Source of the DNA: Gibbula magus
Taxonomy: Eukaryota; Mollusca; Gastropoda; Trochida; Trochidae
Assembly: GCA_936450465.1 (NCBI GenBank)
Contig: OW388304.1
Location: forward strand, 14,365,061 to 14,429,060
DNA: 64,000 nucleotides
Direction of reading: 5' to 3'
A program made the translations under genes and the position numbers. The stretch's first letter is position 1, and every line of letters begins with the position of its first letter. The notes beneath the pieces were generated by a model, which searched no databases, was not told where the DNA came from, and saw only the letters and a program-made list of their open reading frames with translations. Of this stretch, positions 36,801-46,735 are shown piece by piece.

Positions 36801-38298
36801 GTTCTTGTTGAACAAAACTCTTATCAGCTGTTAGAAAACCTAGAGAAAAGCTGGCGCAGGGTATATTTCACAAGGTTCACGCACGGTGATTACTTACTGA
36901 CCGTGTCCTGTTCATTGTGTCTGCTACAATCACTCTATTTCAAATTTTCTAATTGATTATAAAAAAAACCCCACAAAGTATCGCTTTCCTTAATCAATGA
37001 TTTATCTAACAAGCAAAAATTGGAATATCCTCATGCAGTGACCTATATATTAAACAGTGACCTCCCATTTTAGCTTGGTCGAACTGCTCTGGATCACTGG
37101 GTCATTGCATAAATATAAACTTCAAAATGAAGAAAAGTTCAAACAATTACCGTGAGGTTGATACTACTTCTTTCGGCCGACATCTTCACGTGATCGTATT
37201 GGGTAATACAACCAAACTGAACCGAATGATAAACTGGAATGCGTTTGAAACTGACATCTAGTGTATGACATAGATCTGTGCCGTGTTCAAGATAGGTTTC
37301 AAAGTAATCGCTCAAAGAGCGATTACTTTGAAACCTATCTTGAACGCGATTGCTCAATGTAGCGCTACGTAGCAAGGCGAGCAAACTTTAAGGAATTTGC
37401 ACTGTGTCGTTCAAGAGAGAAGAAGCGCTCATTGAGCGCTACATTGAGCGCTACATTGAGCAATTTAAGCGCTCGCTGCTATTGAACGGGGCGCAGGTTG
37501 ACCGTACAACATTTAAAGGTACAACCCACACTGCGCTTTACATATTAGCCTGTTACATAACATAAACTTGGAAAATATTTTTTTGATTCATTGTTTATAC
37601 CCGAAATCAAATAACAGATGGAAAAATAGCAGTGTAATTCATACCAAGAGTGGAAGGGCACATCGATAAGTCTTTTGAATTTCCGAAGTGGTATGAACAT
37701 TAATTATATGGTATATAAATAATAAAGTATATCTTGTATATGGCAATGTAGGTTTATGACAATAAATTACTATCTAGAGACCTCCTATGATAACATGGCC
37801 CAAATTCTCTGGGTCACTGGGTCAGCATAAGTTATCACTACCTACACGGGTGGAGGACCCATTTAAAGGGGGGGGGGGGGGTCTCATCATTCGACTATGT
37901 TACCTTCTTGACAGACACAAAGCACAGTATATCTGCATGTCTTGTATGATGGCTGAGAGGGGCCATTTCTCAGCCATCATAGTCATGTGTGTACAGCACG
38001 CAGATCGAAGTAAATGTTTACTCTTAATTAGGTGAAAGCTTATATTTAGGTCTACGGAGTACTAACAAAGCGTACTACACTACTACAATGTCCATACCCG
38101 GTATAGGATAATTCTGGTTGAATGGAAATACATACTAAGCTGGTCAAAGATTGATTGAACATGTGAATTATCTTTAACATCACTGACGTGTTACCTCAAC
38201 ACTCAAACAGGTTGAGGAAATACATAGATATAAACTTCAATATGAAGAAATATTAAAACAATTACCGTGAGGTTGATACTGCTACTGTCCGTCGACAT
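30868..38298 (-). CDS. Cytosolic-type sulfotransferase (SULT family), 6 coding exons with alternative first exon
   Basis: Transfers sulfonate from PAPS to hydroxyl or amine acceptors; the substrate is unknown. Exons are 38298-38266 (or alternative 37183-37151), 35473-35278, 34800-34480, 34237-34134, 32123-31961 and 30980-30868. All junctions are GT-AG with matching phases (0, 1, 1, 0, 1), giving 309 residues, the normal family length. The 5' PAPS loop is FPRTGHHW at about residues 73-80, with R where K is usual. The probable catalytic His is H125 in NAHM. The 3'-phosphate site is NLRDPRDVAVS (R147, S155), and the C-terminal RKGQVGDW is at about 271-278. There is no signal peptide. A longer frame upstream of 35473 (basic MKRKRRNKKK start) is read-through of intron sequence; the acceptor CACTTCAG at 35474 and the phase-0 fit to both first exons decide this. 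A Penelope-like inverted repeat and a SINE sit in its introns. Confidence 0.85.
31690..31926 (+). mobile_element. SINE copy with CTCACC tail, head mostly lost
   Basis: Starts at a B-box remnant GAGGTTCGAATCCCGCCAGGGG and continues with the same core as the 13.3 kb copy (CATGGTTCGCTAG, GGCGTTGCGGGCTTTC, CTAGCAGCCGTGATATGAGT, AAGCGGAGTTAAACCC). It ends in at least nine CTCAC/CTCACC repeats from 31870 to 31926. The tail stops about 35 bp from the donor of a sulfotransferase exon. Confidence 0.85.
32296..32421. repeat. Tandem duplication of a 63-bp unit
   Basis: CTAAATATCAAAATGA at 32296 recurs at 32359. Both units continue with TATAAC.TGTACATTCATTAAT and ATAATCCACT. They lie inside a sulfotransferase intron. 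Confidence 0.8.
32834..33866. mobile_element. Penelope-like element remnants as a long inverted repeat
   Basis: Two arms of about 485 bp (32834-33320 and 33382-33866) are highly similar inverted copies around a 61-bp spacer. Reading outwards, each arm carries the C-terminal end of a GIY-YIG-type nuclease (KKIAPALNRDEGYYIPNAYH) followed by non-coding sequence with a CGACATTAGTATCTATGTCG hairpin next to GAAACGTCGCC. In position this resembles the hammerhead-bearing terminal regions of Penelope-like elements. The plus-strand frame 33251-33463 spans the spacer and right arm, including DIKVLEKNQANYKVRKYLEA. The reverse transcriptase is absent. It lies in a sulfotransferase intron. Confidence 0.72.
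37151..37183 (-). CDS. Alternative proximal first coding exon of the sulfotransferase gene
   Basis: ATG to a GTAATT donor gives 11 codons, MSAERSSINLT. The distal first exon at 38298-38266 gives MSTDSSSINLT. Both end in phase 0 and fit the acceptor at 35473. About 100 bp around the two exons are similar (ATAAACTTCAA.ATGAAGAAA and ACAATTACCGTGAGGTTGATACT), so the 5' region was duplicated. Which is used, or whether both are, cannot be told from sequence. Confidence 0.65.
37275..37493 (-). mobile_element. Foldback MITE-like element, copy 2 (inverse orientation)
   Basis: Contains a near-perfect hairpin AAGATAGGTTTCAAAGTAAT / ATTACTTTGAAACCTATCTT around CGCTCAAAGAGCG (37289-37341). GCGATTGCTCAATGTAGCGC and repeated GCGCTACATTGAG blocks follow. 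It shares blocks and end sequences with the 18.3 kb copy in reverse orientation. It ends less than 100 bp upstream of the proximal sulfotransferase first exon. Confidence 0.75.
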
Positions 38299-39721
38299 CC
38301 TGAATCAGTTCAGTTGTTCACCGCACTGCACCGAAATGATCAACTGGAATGCGGCTGACATGTATTGTTTGACATAGATCAGAGTGACCTTAAACAAGCT
38401 AAAGGTGCAGTCAACGTTGCGTTTAAAATTTCAGCGTTTAAATACTTGAAAAATTAAAGAAGTTTTAGTGGAGCCTTCTCTGTGGGATTCCATCCTTGAC
38501 TGTCCTAACCACGGTCAACCTTTACAGATGTTTTGTTTTGCTTTCAAACAACTTGTATTATTACTATTTGTATTTTAAAAAATAATAAATTTAAACATAA
38601 AAATTATGTTTTGATAGAAGTCTCAAATAATTTATCATTAGACAAGACTTTGTACACTGTAAAAATGGTGTTTAGCATATAAACATAATACTAAGCGCGT
38701 ATCTTGTCCTGTTTTTTTTACGCGTTTAGACCCCTAAACACGTTTAGCTACCTGAATGTGTTTAGGAATGTGTAGGAATATATGCCGTAGCAAACCTTTC
38801 CACACTCCGCGTACCGCCAATGAATGGCTTCACCTCCCCGGTGTTTCTTAGTGCAAATATCATGTGACTTGGAGAGTCTTCAATCTCGATAATCGAGAGT
38901 ATACGCTCCGATAAACCTAGTAGAATTGTCGGAGCGTATACTCTGGACTAACGAGAATGAGGAGTCTTGAAGTATCGTATCAACTCGAAAACTAAACCGA
39001 TCATTTCTTCTCTTTTTTTTTTGGTTTAATGGATAAACAGTTAAATTCACATAACTTATTCTATATCGTATAGTAAACTGGAACAGTTTTGGCACAATCA
39101 TGCATCAACTAAAGTTTTAAATTTCTTCTGTAAACTATCTGAGCAACTGAGTTAAACAGTAAGGAGGTAGGGTATATTTGGTTCTGCGTATCCTCACCTG
39201 TACGTTCTAGAGTTGTATATGTGCAGAGCCGTGTAACATTTGTGTGATGTCCAGTCTAATGCGTATGCTGTGTTTGAATAATGATATCTCGGCTATCCTG
39301 TGATAACAATATTTGTTTATGTTTGATTTGTGATCTAGTGCTGGTTGCTGACATGTGCATGCCATTTATAAACACATCTTGATTTTATAGATGATCTTTA
39401 AATGGTTGATGACCCGATGTCTTTTACAAATTGTTGTATTGCTGAACATTATTTTCTGTTTGATTTCATATCAATACTAAAACACAGACTGACTTGATAT
39501 AGTAACATTTCATTTTAGAGATAACTTTTCATTGACGTTATATTTTCATTGACGTTATACGTTCAACACCCAGAGCCAGAAGGAGGAACCAATTGTTGAA
39601 AACGCGCTGGTGACCTGCTGCATTACTTGATTACATTCAGGTCACATTTCCCTACAAAATAATACCAAATTTAGCAATTTCTTGAATTATTTGTATTTGT
39701 ATCCTACCTCTTTAATCATGT
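38299..39721. other. Upstream flank of the sulfotransferase gene; no gene seen
   Basis: Apart from the hairpin at 38896-38944 nothing is recognised. The promoter for the distal first exon should lie just above 38298. Confidence 0.35.
38896..38944. repeat. Perfect 16-bp hairpin
   Basis: AGAGTATACGCTCCGA at 38896-38911 and its exact complement at 38929-38944 flank a 17-base loop. Further, weaker complementarity extends outside. It lies about 600 bp upstream of the distal sulfotransferase first exon. Confidence 0.7.
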
Positions 39722-39908
39722 TCTACACGCAGTAAGGTTTGGTTTACACTGAATTTCAGTGCAGTACCAACCATGGTTCGCTAGTTACAGCCGATGCTCG
39801 CAGGTTTCACCGCAATGCATAGCCACATGGCGTTGCGGGCTTTCTCCCTGCCATAATACTAGCAGCCGCGATATAAGTGAAAGCGGCGTTAAACCCAAAC
39901 TAACCTCA
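39722..39908 (+). mobile_element. SINE core fragment, head lost
   Basis: Begins at TTCTACACGCAGTAAGGTTT and continues with the shared core (CATGGTTCGCTAG, GGCGTTGCGGGCTTTC, CTAGCAGCCGCGATATAAGT, AAAGCGGCGTTAAACCC), then a short AACTAACCTCACC end. The tRNA-like head is missing. Confidence 0.82.
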
Positions 39909-40299
39909 CCTTTAATCATGTATTTCCTCTCATACTCATGCAATGTACGTATGATGAATGTGTTATCAATAAATCGATAAGGACACTTTTAATGAAGTTT
40001 TAATTAATGTTCAATTTTTGACCCCGTTTGACGTCATTATTTGATATATAAGTTACAATAAAAACAATAAAAGCCAACGCAATTTACATGATATTCGCAC
40101 TAAGATACACAACTAGATAACATATTTTCGGGATGCAGTGGTAGTCAAACATATTGTGTTTCACGAAATGTGTATGTAGCATGTGTATATGTGCGGATTT
40201 ATTAACGTTTGTATGAGTAATAAATGGTTGGAGCAATGTTTTCATAGAGTCAAATACTGGAAAAATAAGAAATATGAATATAAAATATAAACAAAAAAT
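39909..40299. other. Intergenic with a partial MITE copy at about 40065-40150
   Basis: The stretch ACATGATATTCGCACTAAGA to TTTTCGGGATGCAG matches the right half of the 4700-4880 TIR element. Otherwise AT-rich with no features. Confidence 0.45.
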
Positions 40300-40332
40300 T
40301 GGCGTTTATTTATTTCATTCCAATATGTTTTT

Positions 40333-42765
40333 CTACAGAGATTGAAATAAATGTATTACCAAACTAGGTGTGTTGCTTGAATTGTATAATACATAATATA
40401 GACTGTTGTAAAATAATGTCCCTAACATGAAAATACACTCATTCGAATTCATTAAGTATTTCATACCGTTGATATTTCTGCTGTTATTTAACATGAGTGG
40501 TACATCATCACGATGAGTTTGATACATTGGACAATCATATATAACATGGATGTCATCTTAGGTTACTTTACATAAAGAACATTTAGAGTTAGGACTTTCA
40601 TAATCATAAAAACCTTTTCTAATACATTGTATACCTAGATGATTATAAGAGCTTCGGAAAATTAGTAGTGCTTTCCGGTATTCCGGCATCCCTGTTTAAC
40701 CCCTGTAGAACAGATAACATAATCAGAGAGTTTCGTCCCTTCAATTACAAATACATATTTAACCTTATTATACACATTTTGGAGAATATTAAATACGTTT
40801 CCATGTATCCCGTTCTTTAAAAGAAGATAAAGAAGTTTTTTCCTGTTAACCATGTCAAAAGCCTTTTTGAAATCAATGAAGGCGCAATAGAGTTTACCCT
40901 GTTTTCTTGTTGTATACTTTTGAATAATAGATTGTAGATTAAATATAATCAGTTGTCGAGTGGTGTTTCATGAAACCACCTTGGTATTCGCCAATGAGAC
41001 CAGCACTTTCAATATATTCATGAATTCTGAAATTAATTATGATTGTAAATAGTTTGCTAATAGTGTTAAGTAATTAAATGCCCCTATAATTTCTAGGTTC
41101 TTTTTCATTTCCTTTCTTGTAAATGGGTATAATTATTTACGGTAATCCAGGCTTCAGGAAATTCCCCTTTGGACAGTATATGAGAAAATAGTACAGCAAG
41201 GTGCAATGATATTCCTAACATTGTTAAAAAAACTCAGATGGTATCCCATCGTCACCAGGGGATTTATTAGGTTTTAATCTATTTATTGCACTGCCTTTAC
41301 CTCATCTGTGGTTATATCATGAGACATATTATTGTCCATACAATCATGACAATCGGGGTCATCTATATTCTTGTGTACATAGTCGTCGAACATATTATCA
41401 CCAGTAGTGTTTACTTGAGGATTCAATAAATCATTAAAGTAAGTCTGCCGTGTTTCTGCTGAAATATTGCATTTCCTATGTGATATTGCTGAATATTTAT
41501 TCACAAATCTCCAGAATTCTTTATAATCGTTATTCTTTGATGATTCTGTAAGTATTTTTGAAACACATTCTTGAAACTGCCTTTTTATACTTTACACACT
41601 TGCTTAGGGATTTTTCTGCTCTCGTCATATACAGAGTATTTTTTCTTGGATGGGTATTTCCTGAAATGGTCTAGAAGCCTGTACTTATTCTTCTTTAAAT
41701 TTTCGCATTCAAAATCAAACTGTCAAATGTGGTTGTTTTCTTTTAATTGTTTTCTTCCTTGAAAGCATAGACATACCGCTGTAATGCAGTATATCAATCA
41801 GACATCCAATATCTGCGTCAATATCATCATTAAAAACATTTCCCATGAATGTACTTAGACAAGTATTTGCATAATCGGATTTGAATTGATTTATATATTC
41901 TTCTGCATGTTAACTTCTCCATTTATATATTAATCTATTTGGATACTGTGATACATCAGGAATTCACATTCTGTTCACTGAAAAGCTGAAGTGTTGCAGC
42001 TAAAGGGAGGTTATCAGACTCGGAGCGTGAATGTTAAAGTCAGTTACAGTCGAAAACATACTAGCTGAGACACATATATAGTCAGGGGTACTGAAACCAT
42101 TTGGACCAATGTATGTTAAGTCACCTGATGATGTTGACCATCGTCCTTTCAAAATATGGATATTAAATAGTCTACATAAGTCTAGGAATTGCTTCCTATA
42201 ACTATTAACAGCATTGTCCTTGTTAAAACGAGGTGGAGGAGTGGCATCATACATAAACTCTTCAAGGGGTAGGTAGTCTATACTGCCATCTTAAATATAG
42301 TCCAACTCACTACCAGTTCTTGAATTCATATCAGCACACAGTAAGATCGCAGTGTCGGGATAGTCACTCATCAGCTGTGCTAGCTGAGCCCACAATCCTC
42401 TCCTCCATTCTGGTGACACATATCAGTATCACTATATAGTATCATATCGTATATAGACATATTGAATCTTCCCAATGCATATAAACTCTGGTAAATATAT
42501 CACTGAGTTTATGTGTAATGTAAACGGCTAAACCTCCGCTGTATCTTTCAAAATGGTTTACTTTAGGGCGTATTGACTGAAAGCATTTTTATGATGTAAA
42601 CAAGTTTACAAAACATCAGCGTTCTTTGCCCATGTTTCTATTAAACAAATAATTTCAAACTCATTTTAAAAGGAAAGAAAGTTAGCGTTACTTAGCTTGC
42701 AATAATATGTATAATCCGTTGACATTCCAGGATATCATTGATGTAGATTTATGTGCAGTTTTGTC
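40333..42765 (-). pseudogene. ORF2 of the degraded element, broken and deleted
   Basis: Endonuclease start ISWNVNGL at about 42755; a later endonuclease block with DLCRLFNIHILKGRW and SGDLTYIGPNGFSTPDYI at 42254-42000; reverse transcriptase LYCAFIDFKKAFDMVNRKKL and STGVKQGC at about 40890-40685. Directly after the GVKQGC block the sequence jumps to RKALLIFRSSYNHLGIQ, then a C-x-x-C...D-x-x-H...C zinc-knuckle-like block near 40560 and a tail ending at 40333. The YADD active site and the intervening third of the protein are missing, so the reverse transcriptase cannot work. Confidence 0.75.
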
Positions 42766-42831
42766 ATTATATGGTTGGGGTGAAGCATCCGTAATATCAT
42801 CGTTTATAGCTTTACGGTCAAGGCCGATTTC

Positions 42832-44076
42832 CTATGTTTTGGCGTAAGAATTTCGGGGTCCTGGCCGTGTGCTTCCTCTGCATCGAGTAATTGTACAGCT
42901 GGCGTCGTCATATCTATACATCACCTTGTCGATGACGAGTTTGTCTTCGGATAAGTATGCAGCCTTCCCATCGCCTTTTGCCTCTACCATGAATGGTATG
43001 AGAAGTTTTCTGTGAGATCGTACTCGATGGGTGAAATCTTGAGAGACCCTTTGAGTTTTGTTTTCCTTACAATGCGTCCTAGCTGCAGCTAGAACTGTGT
43101 CTTTATCATCTCGACACATGCATTTTGCATTGATTGGTGGCGGCTTAGATTTGGATTTTAAACTATGATTTTTAGTCAAAGGTTATTGAGGATGGGTCTG
43201 CTATCATCAAGCTCTCGGATATAAAATCTCGTACATGTTCTTGAGATTCAAGTGTAGATTCCCTAACATCAACAGGAATACCGAAGAATAAGAGATTGTT
43301 CCTTTGAGAATATGCCTCCGTCAAGGGAATCTTCAAGTTCTTGTATCCGCACATTTTGGTCCGATACAAGATTCCTGATGTCATGTCCATTCTTTTTCAA
43401 GATAAAGTACATCCATCGTGTTGTTGGGGGTCACATATTGCAAAATAAAATATGAAAGCTGAGTGAATTTATTTGTATTGTAGACAGCACACGTGGTGAG
43501 TTGGAACATAGTAAAGCCAAATGAAATTTTATGAAACACAATGGATGCACCTTTAACTTCATCAACATTCTCTTCTAGTCAAGGAGGGAATTCACTTTCC
43601 TAGAGATTTGAACATTTCAGTCATTTCAACCTGTAAAAACTCATTTTTTTTTTCAATTCTGAAATCTGCTTTGTATGTTCACTTAACGCATAAGCAATAA
43701 TAGAGTAATTTGTATCATCATTAGTGTTATCTCTTGTGGTCGGAAGAGTTGTTTGGCGGGTTTTACGTACATCAGTTGGTCCAGGGTTACTTTCGACGTC
43801 GCCATCACGAAGTAGATTGTTTGTAAACACGTCCTCACCCACAAACTGGGTCAGTGGTACGACGTCATGACAGGTCGTGCTTAGCGTGCAGTGACTCGAG
43901 CACATGGTATCCACGTTGTTTATTTGATTGAAGAGTTCAATTTGTGTACAAAATCTTGATACAAATTCACCAACGTATACAGAATTGTTATTTCCAGCAA
44001 CCCAAGAGACATTATCACCGTGAGCGCAAGAGAAACACAATACATCCTGTACGCAAAGTTCATACCGGGCGTCCAT
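42832..44076 (-). pseudogene. ORF1 of the degraded element, with 2A-like peptide
   Basis: The first frame, 44076-43621 (151 residues), starts with about 85 residues rich in cysteine (MDARYELCVQDVLCFSCAHG...) and then carries LLRDGDVESNPGP at 43815-43777, an exact match to the D-x-E-x-N-P-G-P consensus of ribosome-skipping 2A peptides. A coiled stretch (YALSEHTKQISELKKKM) follows and breaks at a run of A residues. The RRM-like RNNLLFFGIP and the C-terminal domain (DKDTVLAAARTHCKENKTQR) continue in other frames. 2A-like sequences at ORF1 N-termini are known in APE-type non-LTR retrotransposons. Here the leader is open but the rest is broken. Confidence 0.75.
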
Positions 44077-44975
44077 GTTGTGGACTCACAGTAGTCCACG
44101 TTGATGTGACTGACTTGTCTGTGTCCAAACGGAGTGGGAAAACATTCTACATCTCCATTGGTCGATTGTTATTCCCATGACTGATAACTGAAAGTGCCTT
44201 CAGAATTGATATTAACATTGTGTATTGAAAATCAAGAGAGCGAAAAAAAACCTGACGTCAGCCTTTCACGTATGCGCATTTGTTCATTTAGCCATTGTCA
44301 ACATTTATCGTATACGTGTAGAAATCCTCTGATACGCATTTGTGTATTTTCATGAATATTGTACTAATGAATCGAATTGTTGGTCAAATGGCCTTGAAAA
44401 CAATAAACTATGGAATTGAATTGAATAATATACACTTTATCTGTCATACATGTAGTTTGTGGTATCACAATATAATATTTGTTAACAATGTCAATAATTT
44501 GTATATTCACAGCACATTTAGAAACGTATTAATATAACAATCGTCACATTCAGTAATAATTGATAAGGGACGAAAGCAGTTGCGAAAAACGAGCTTCAAG
44601 TGGGTTGCTATGAAATCGTGAAATTGACAAGCCCACACGCCTCGGAAATGCTTGTTGCTGTGTAGAACGTTTTATCCAGAAAAGGAGAAACTGTTTATAT
44701 GAGATCAAATTCTATTGACGCGCGTTATCTAATCGTACTTGTCTTTGAAACCAAATTTCATCGGATTGTCGTGATATGAAAATTATTTATCATATGTCAA
44801 GTTGTAGATGAAATATTTCTCTAGCGATATCATATTAGTATGTTTTCCAATAGATATTGTTTTATTTGAAACGCTAACATATTTGATGACTCTTTAACGC
44901 TCAGAGTGAAGTTTTAAATATGGCAACCATCTTACGGTCTAATCTCTCAAAATTTCATGACACCGACAAATGTAC
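44077..44975. other. Upstream flank of the degraded element; no gene seen
   Basis: AT-rich, without supported features. Its first part may be the element's 5' leader. Confidence 0.35.
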
Positions 44976-44979
44976 CTCT

Positions 44980-45725
44980 CGCACTGAAGAGGTCCACAAA
45001 ATGGTCGCTTAATACATCGCACCATTTTATACCAACACGGAAAACCATTTTCTATGGATACGGCTCAAGTTCGAGTAATGCATGATATGTTTACCCTCTA
45101 GAAAGGTTTTGGCCTTTGTAGTAACTCGCAATCGGTTCATGTAAGTCGATGTAAGACGTGATTTCACTGGGTAGAAAGAAGGAAGAGAATCCGCGGAACG
45201 ATTTTTGCCGCTTATAGGTGTTTTTGCTAGAAATGAGAAATATGCATTATATGTAGTCCATTTGTAACCAATCTAGTTAAAACGTGATGTAATATCCGCG
45301 AATAACATGTTATTACTCGCCCGTTGAAGCTTTCGCTGTTGAATAAATCTACAATCATTATTATGTTATTACACTTCGTAAAATGACATCGCGTGCTACC
45401 GATTGACTTAATGACGTCATAATGGTTAAACTACGACGTCACAATGTCAGCACCGCTATCGCAATGGAGTATATCCCATTAATTATCTAAAAGATCGTGC
45501 AATTAAAGGCGCTGTAGCACGTGTTTTTCATATTTTGTTTTCTCAAATTTGGTATTTACATGTATGTTAATGTTTATACAATATATTGCACGTCAGAGGG
45601 TAAAACATCTATTTACACGACCCGATAAGCCATATCCATAGAAAACGGTTATCCGCATCGAAAGAAAGTGGTGCGACACACAAAGCGACAATAGTGTGGA
45701 ACTGTGAGGGGCCGATTTTTTGGTC
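44980..45725. mobile_element. Diverged long foldback element
   Basis: The left arm at about 44985-45110 (TCCACAAAATGGTCGCTTAA, ATCGCACCATTT, TTTTCTATGGATACGGCTC, GTTTACCCTCT) pairs imperfectly with a right arm at about 45580-45710 (complement of GGTAAAACATCT, CATATCCATAGAAAACGG, AAGTGGTGCGA, GCGACAATAGTGTGGAACTG). About 470 bp lie between. No coding frame is present. An old non-autonomous DNA transposon is the simplest reading. Confidence 0.55.
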
Positions 45726-46604
45726 TCATGCGAATTAGAAATTGTATACAGCAAGATGTTTGGCCATTCCATCAGACGCCATAATTAAAACTCTACTCTG
45801 ACTTTTAAAGTATCGCTATACATCAGTCAGATCACTCAATCTCATTAAAATTATATATTTGATTTGTTCCCAAAAGAAACGTCACCATAAAAAATACAGG
45901 ATACGTCAATTCACGAGTGATACATACGACTGAAAGAGAGTGATACATGTACCATGTCCTCGGTCTTCAGCTAAACTAAAAAAATTCAAAACAATACAAA
46001 ACATGTCCTATTTCTGATCATGAAAAACATAAGGTTGCGCGTGCATTCACGAGAATAACATAAAGAATTTTGTCTACCAAGGTGGCATACATGAAATGTA
46101 CAACGATCAAATCGCGTAGCATGATAGATGGGGTCCAGCCAAGGTTTTGAAAACTTTTGAAATCTACAATATCGGTAATCTATCAAATTGTATTAACTCG
46201 ACAATAATGAGGTGTAAGTAGTTTATACCTATATTTTCCAAGTGTATAATCTAATACACACATAAGCACCTCGGAAGGGCCCCCTCGTCAAGCTGTATCA
46301 TACACCAGGGAGAGTATAGATATAACTATTTATTATATGATTGCAGGTGAAATACCGGGATCTATCAATGAAAATAAACCGTGTTATCAGTCACTAGTGA
46401 AAATAACAATGGAACATGTTATCAGTCACTAGTGACTGATATAACAATGACCTGACGTCATAAAACAATGCTCCGACGTCATGACAAGTTCATGACGTCA
46501 CACTGTTGCTGAGGCGACAGACTCATTCTGGGGCCGTACATGCAAGTCGATTTCGGTGAATATGCAAGGATTTGGTCATATAATAAATAGAAAATTTTTC
46601 TTTT
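45726..46604. other. Intergenic; small palindromes only
   Basis: ATCAGTCACTAGTGA occurs twice near 46385-46437, the second as the longer palindrome ATCAGTCACTAGTGACTGAT, and several TGACGTCA-type words lie at 46450-46505. No gene is seen. Confidence 0.4.
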
Positions 46605-46735
46605 CTTGAAAAATACCATATGTTTATCTCATCTCGTGAGGTAGAAAAGTTATATATTTACACTCGTGAAAATATTACCTTTCTACCTCACTCGATGAGA
46701 TAAACATGGTATTAGTCAAGAAAAGCCAAATATCC
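46605..46735. repeat. Hairpin of about 34-bp arms
   Basis: ATACCATATGTTTATCTCAT to GAGGTAGAAA (about 46613-46650) pairs with TTTCTACCTCAC to GATAAACATGGTAT (about 46678-46713). Only a few mismatches or slips occur, and the loop is short. Probably a foldback element end. Confidence 0.65.

Larger units (their letters stand above)
40300..44076 (-). mobile_element. Degraded L1-like retrotransposon with 2A-like motif, internally deleted
   Basis: Reading on the minus strand from 44076: an ORF1 with an N-terminal leader and 2A-like motif, an RRM-like block (43390-43172) and C-terminal block (43179-42832); then ORF2 with an endonuclease start near 42755 (ISWNVNGL), endonuclease pieces at 42254-42000, a linker at 41504-41283, reverse transcriptase blocks at 40890-40685, and a C-terminal zinc-knuckle block at about 40660-40333. 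Many stops and frameshifts separate them. The order and content match an L1/Tx1-type two-ORF element. Confidence 0.8.
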
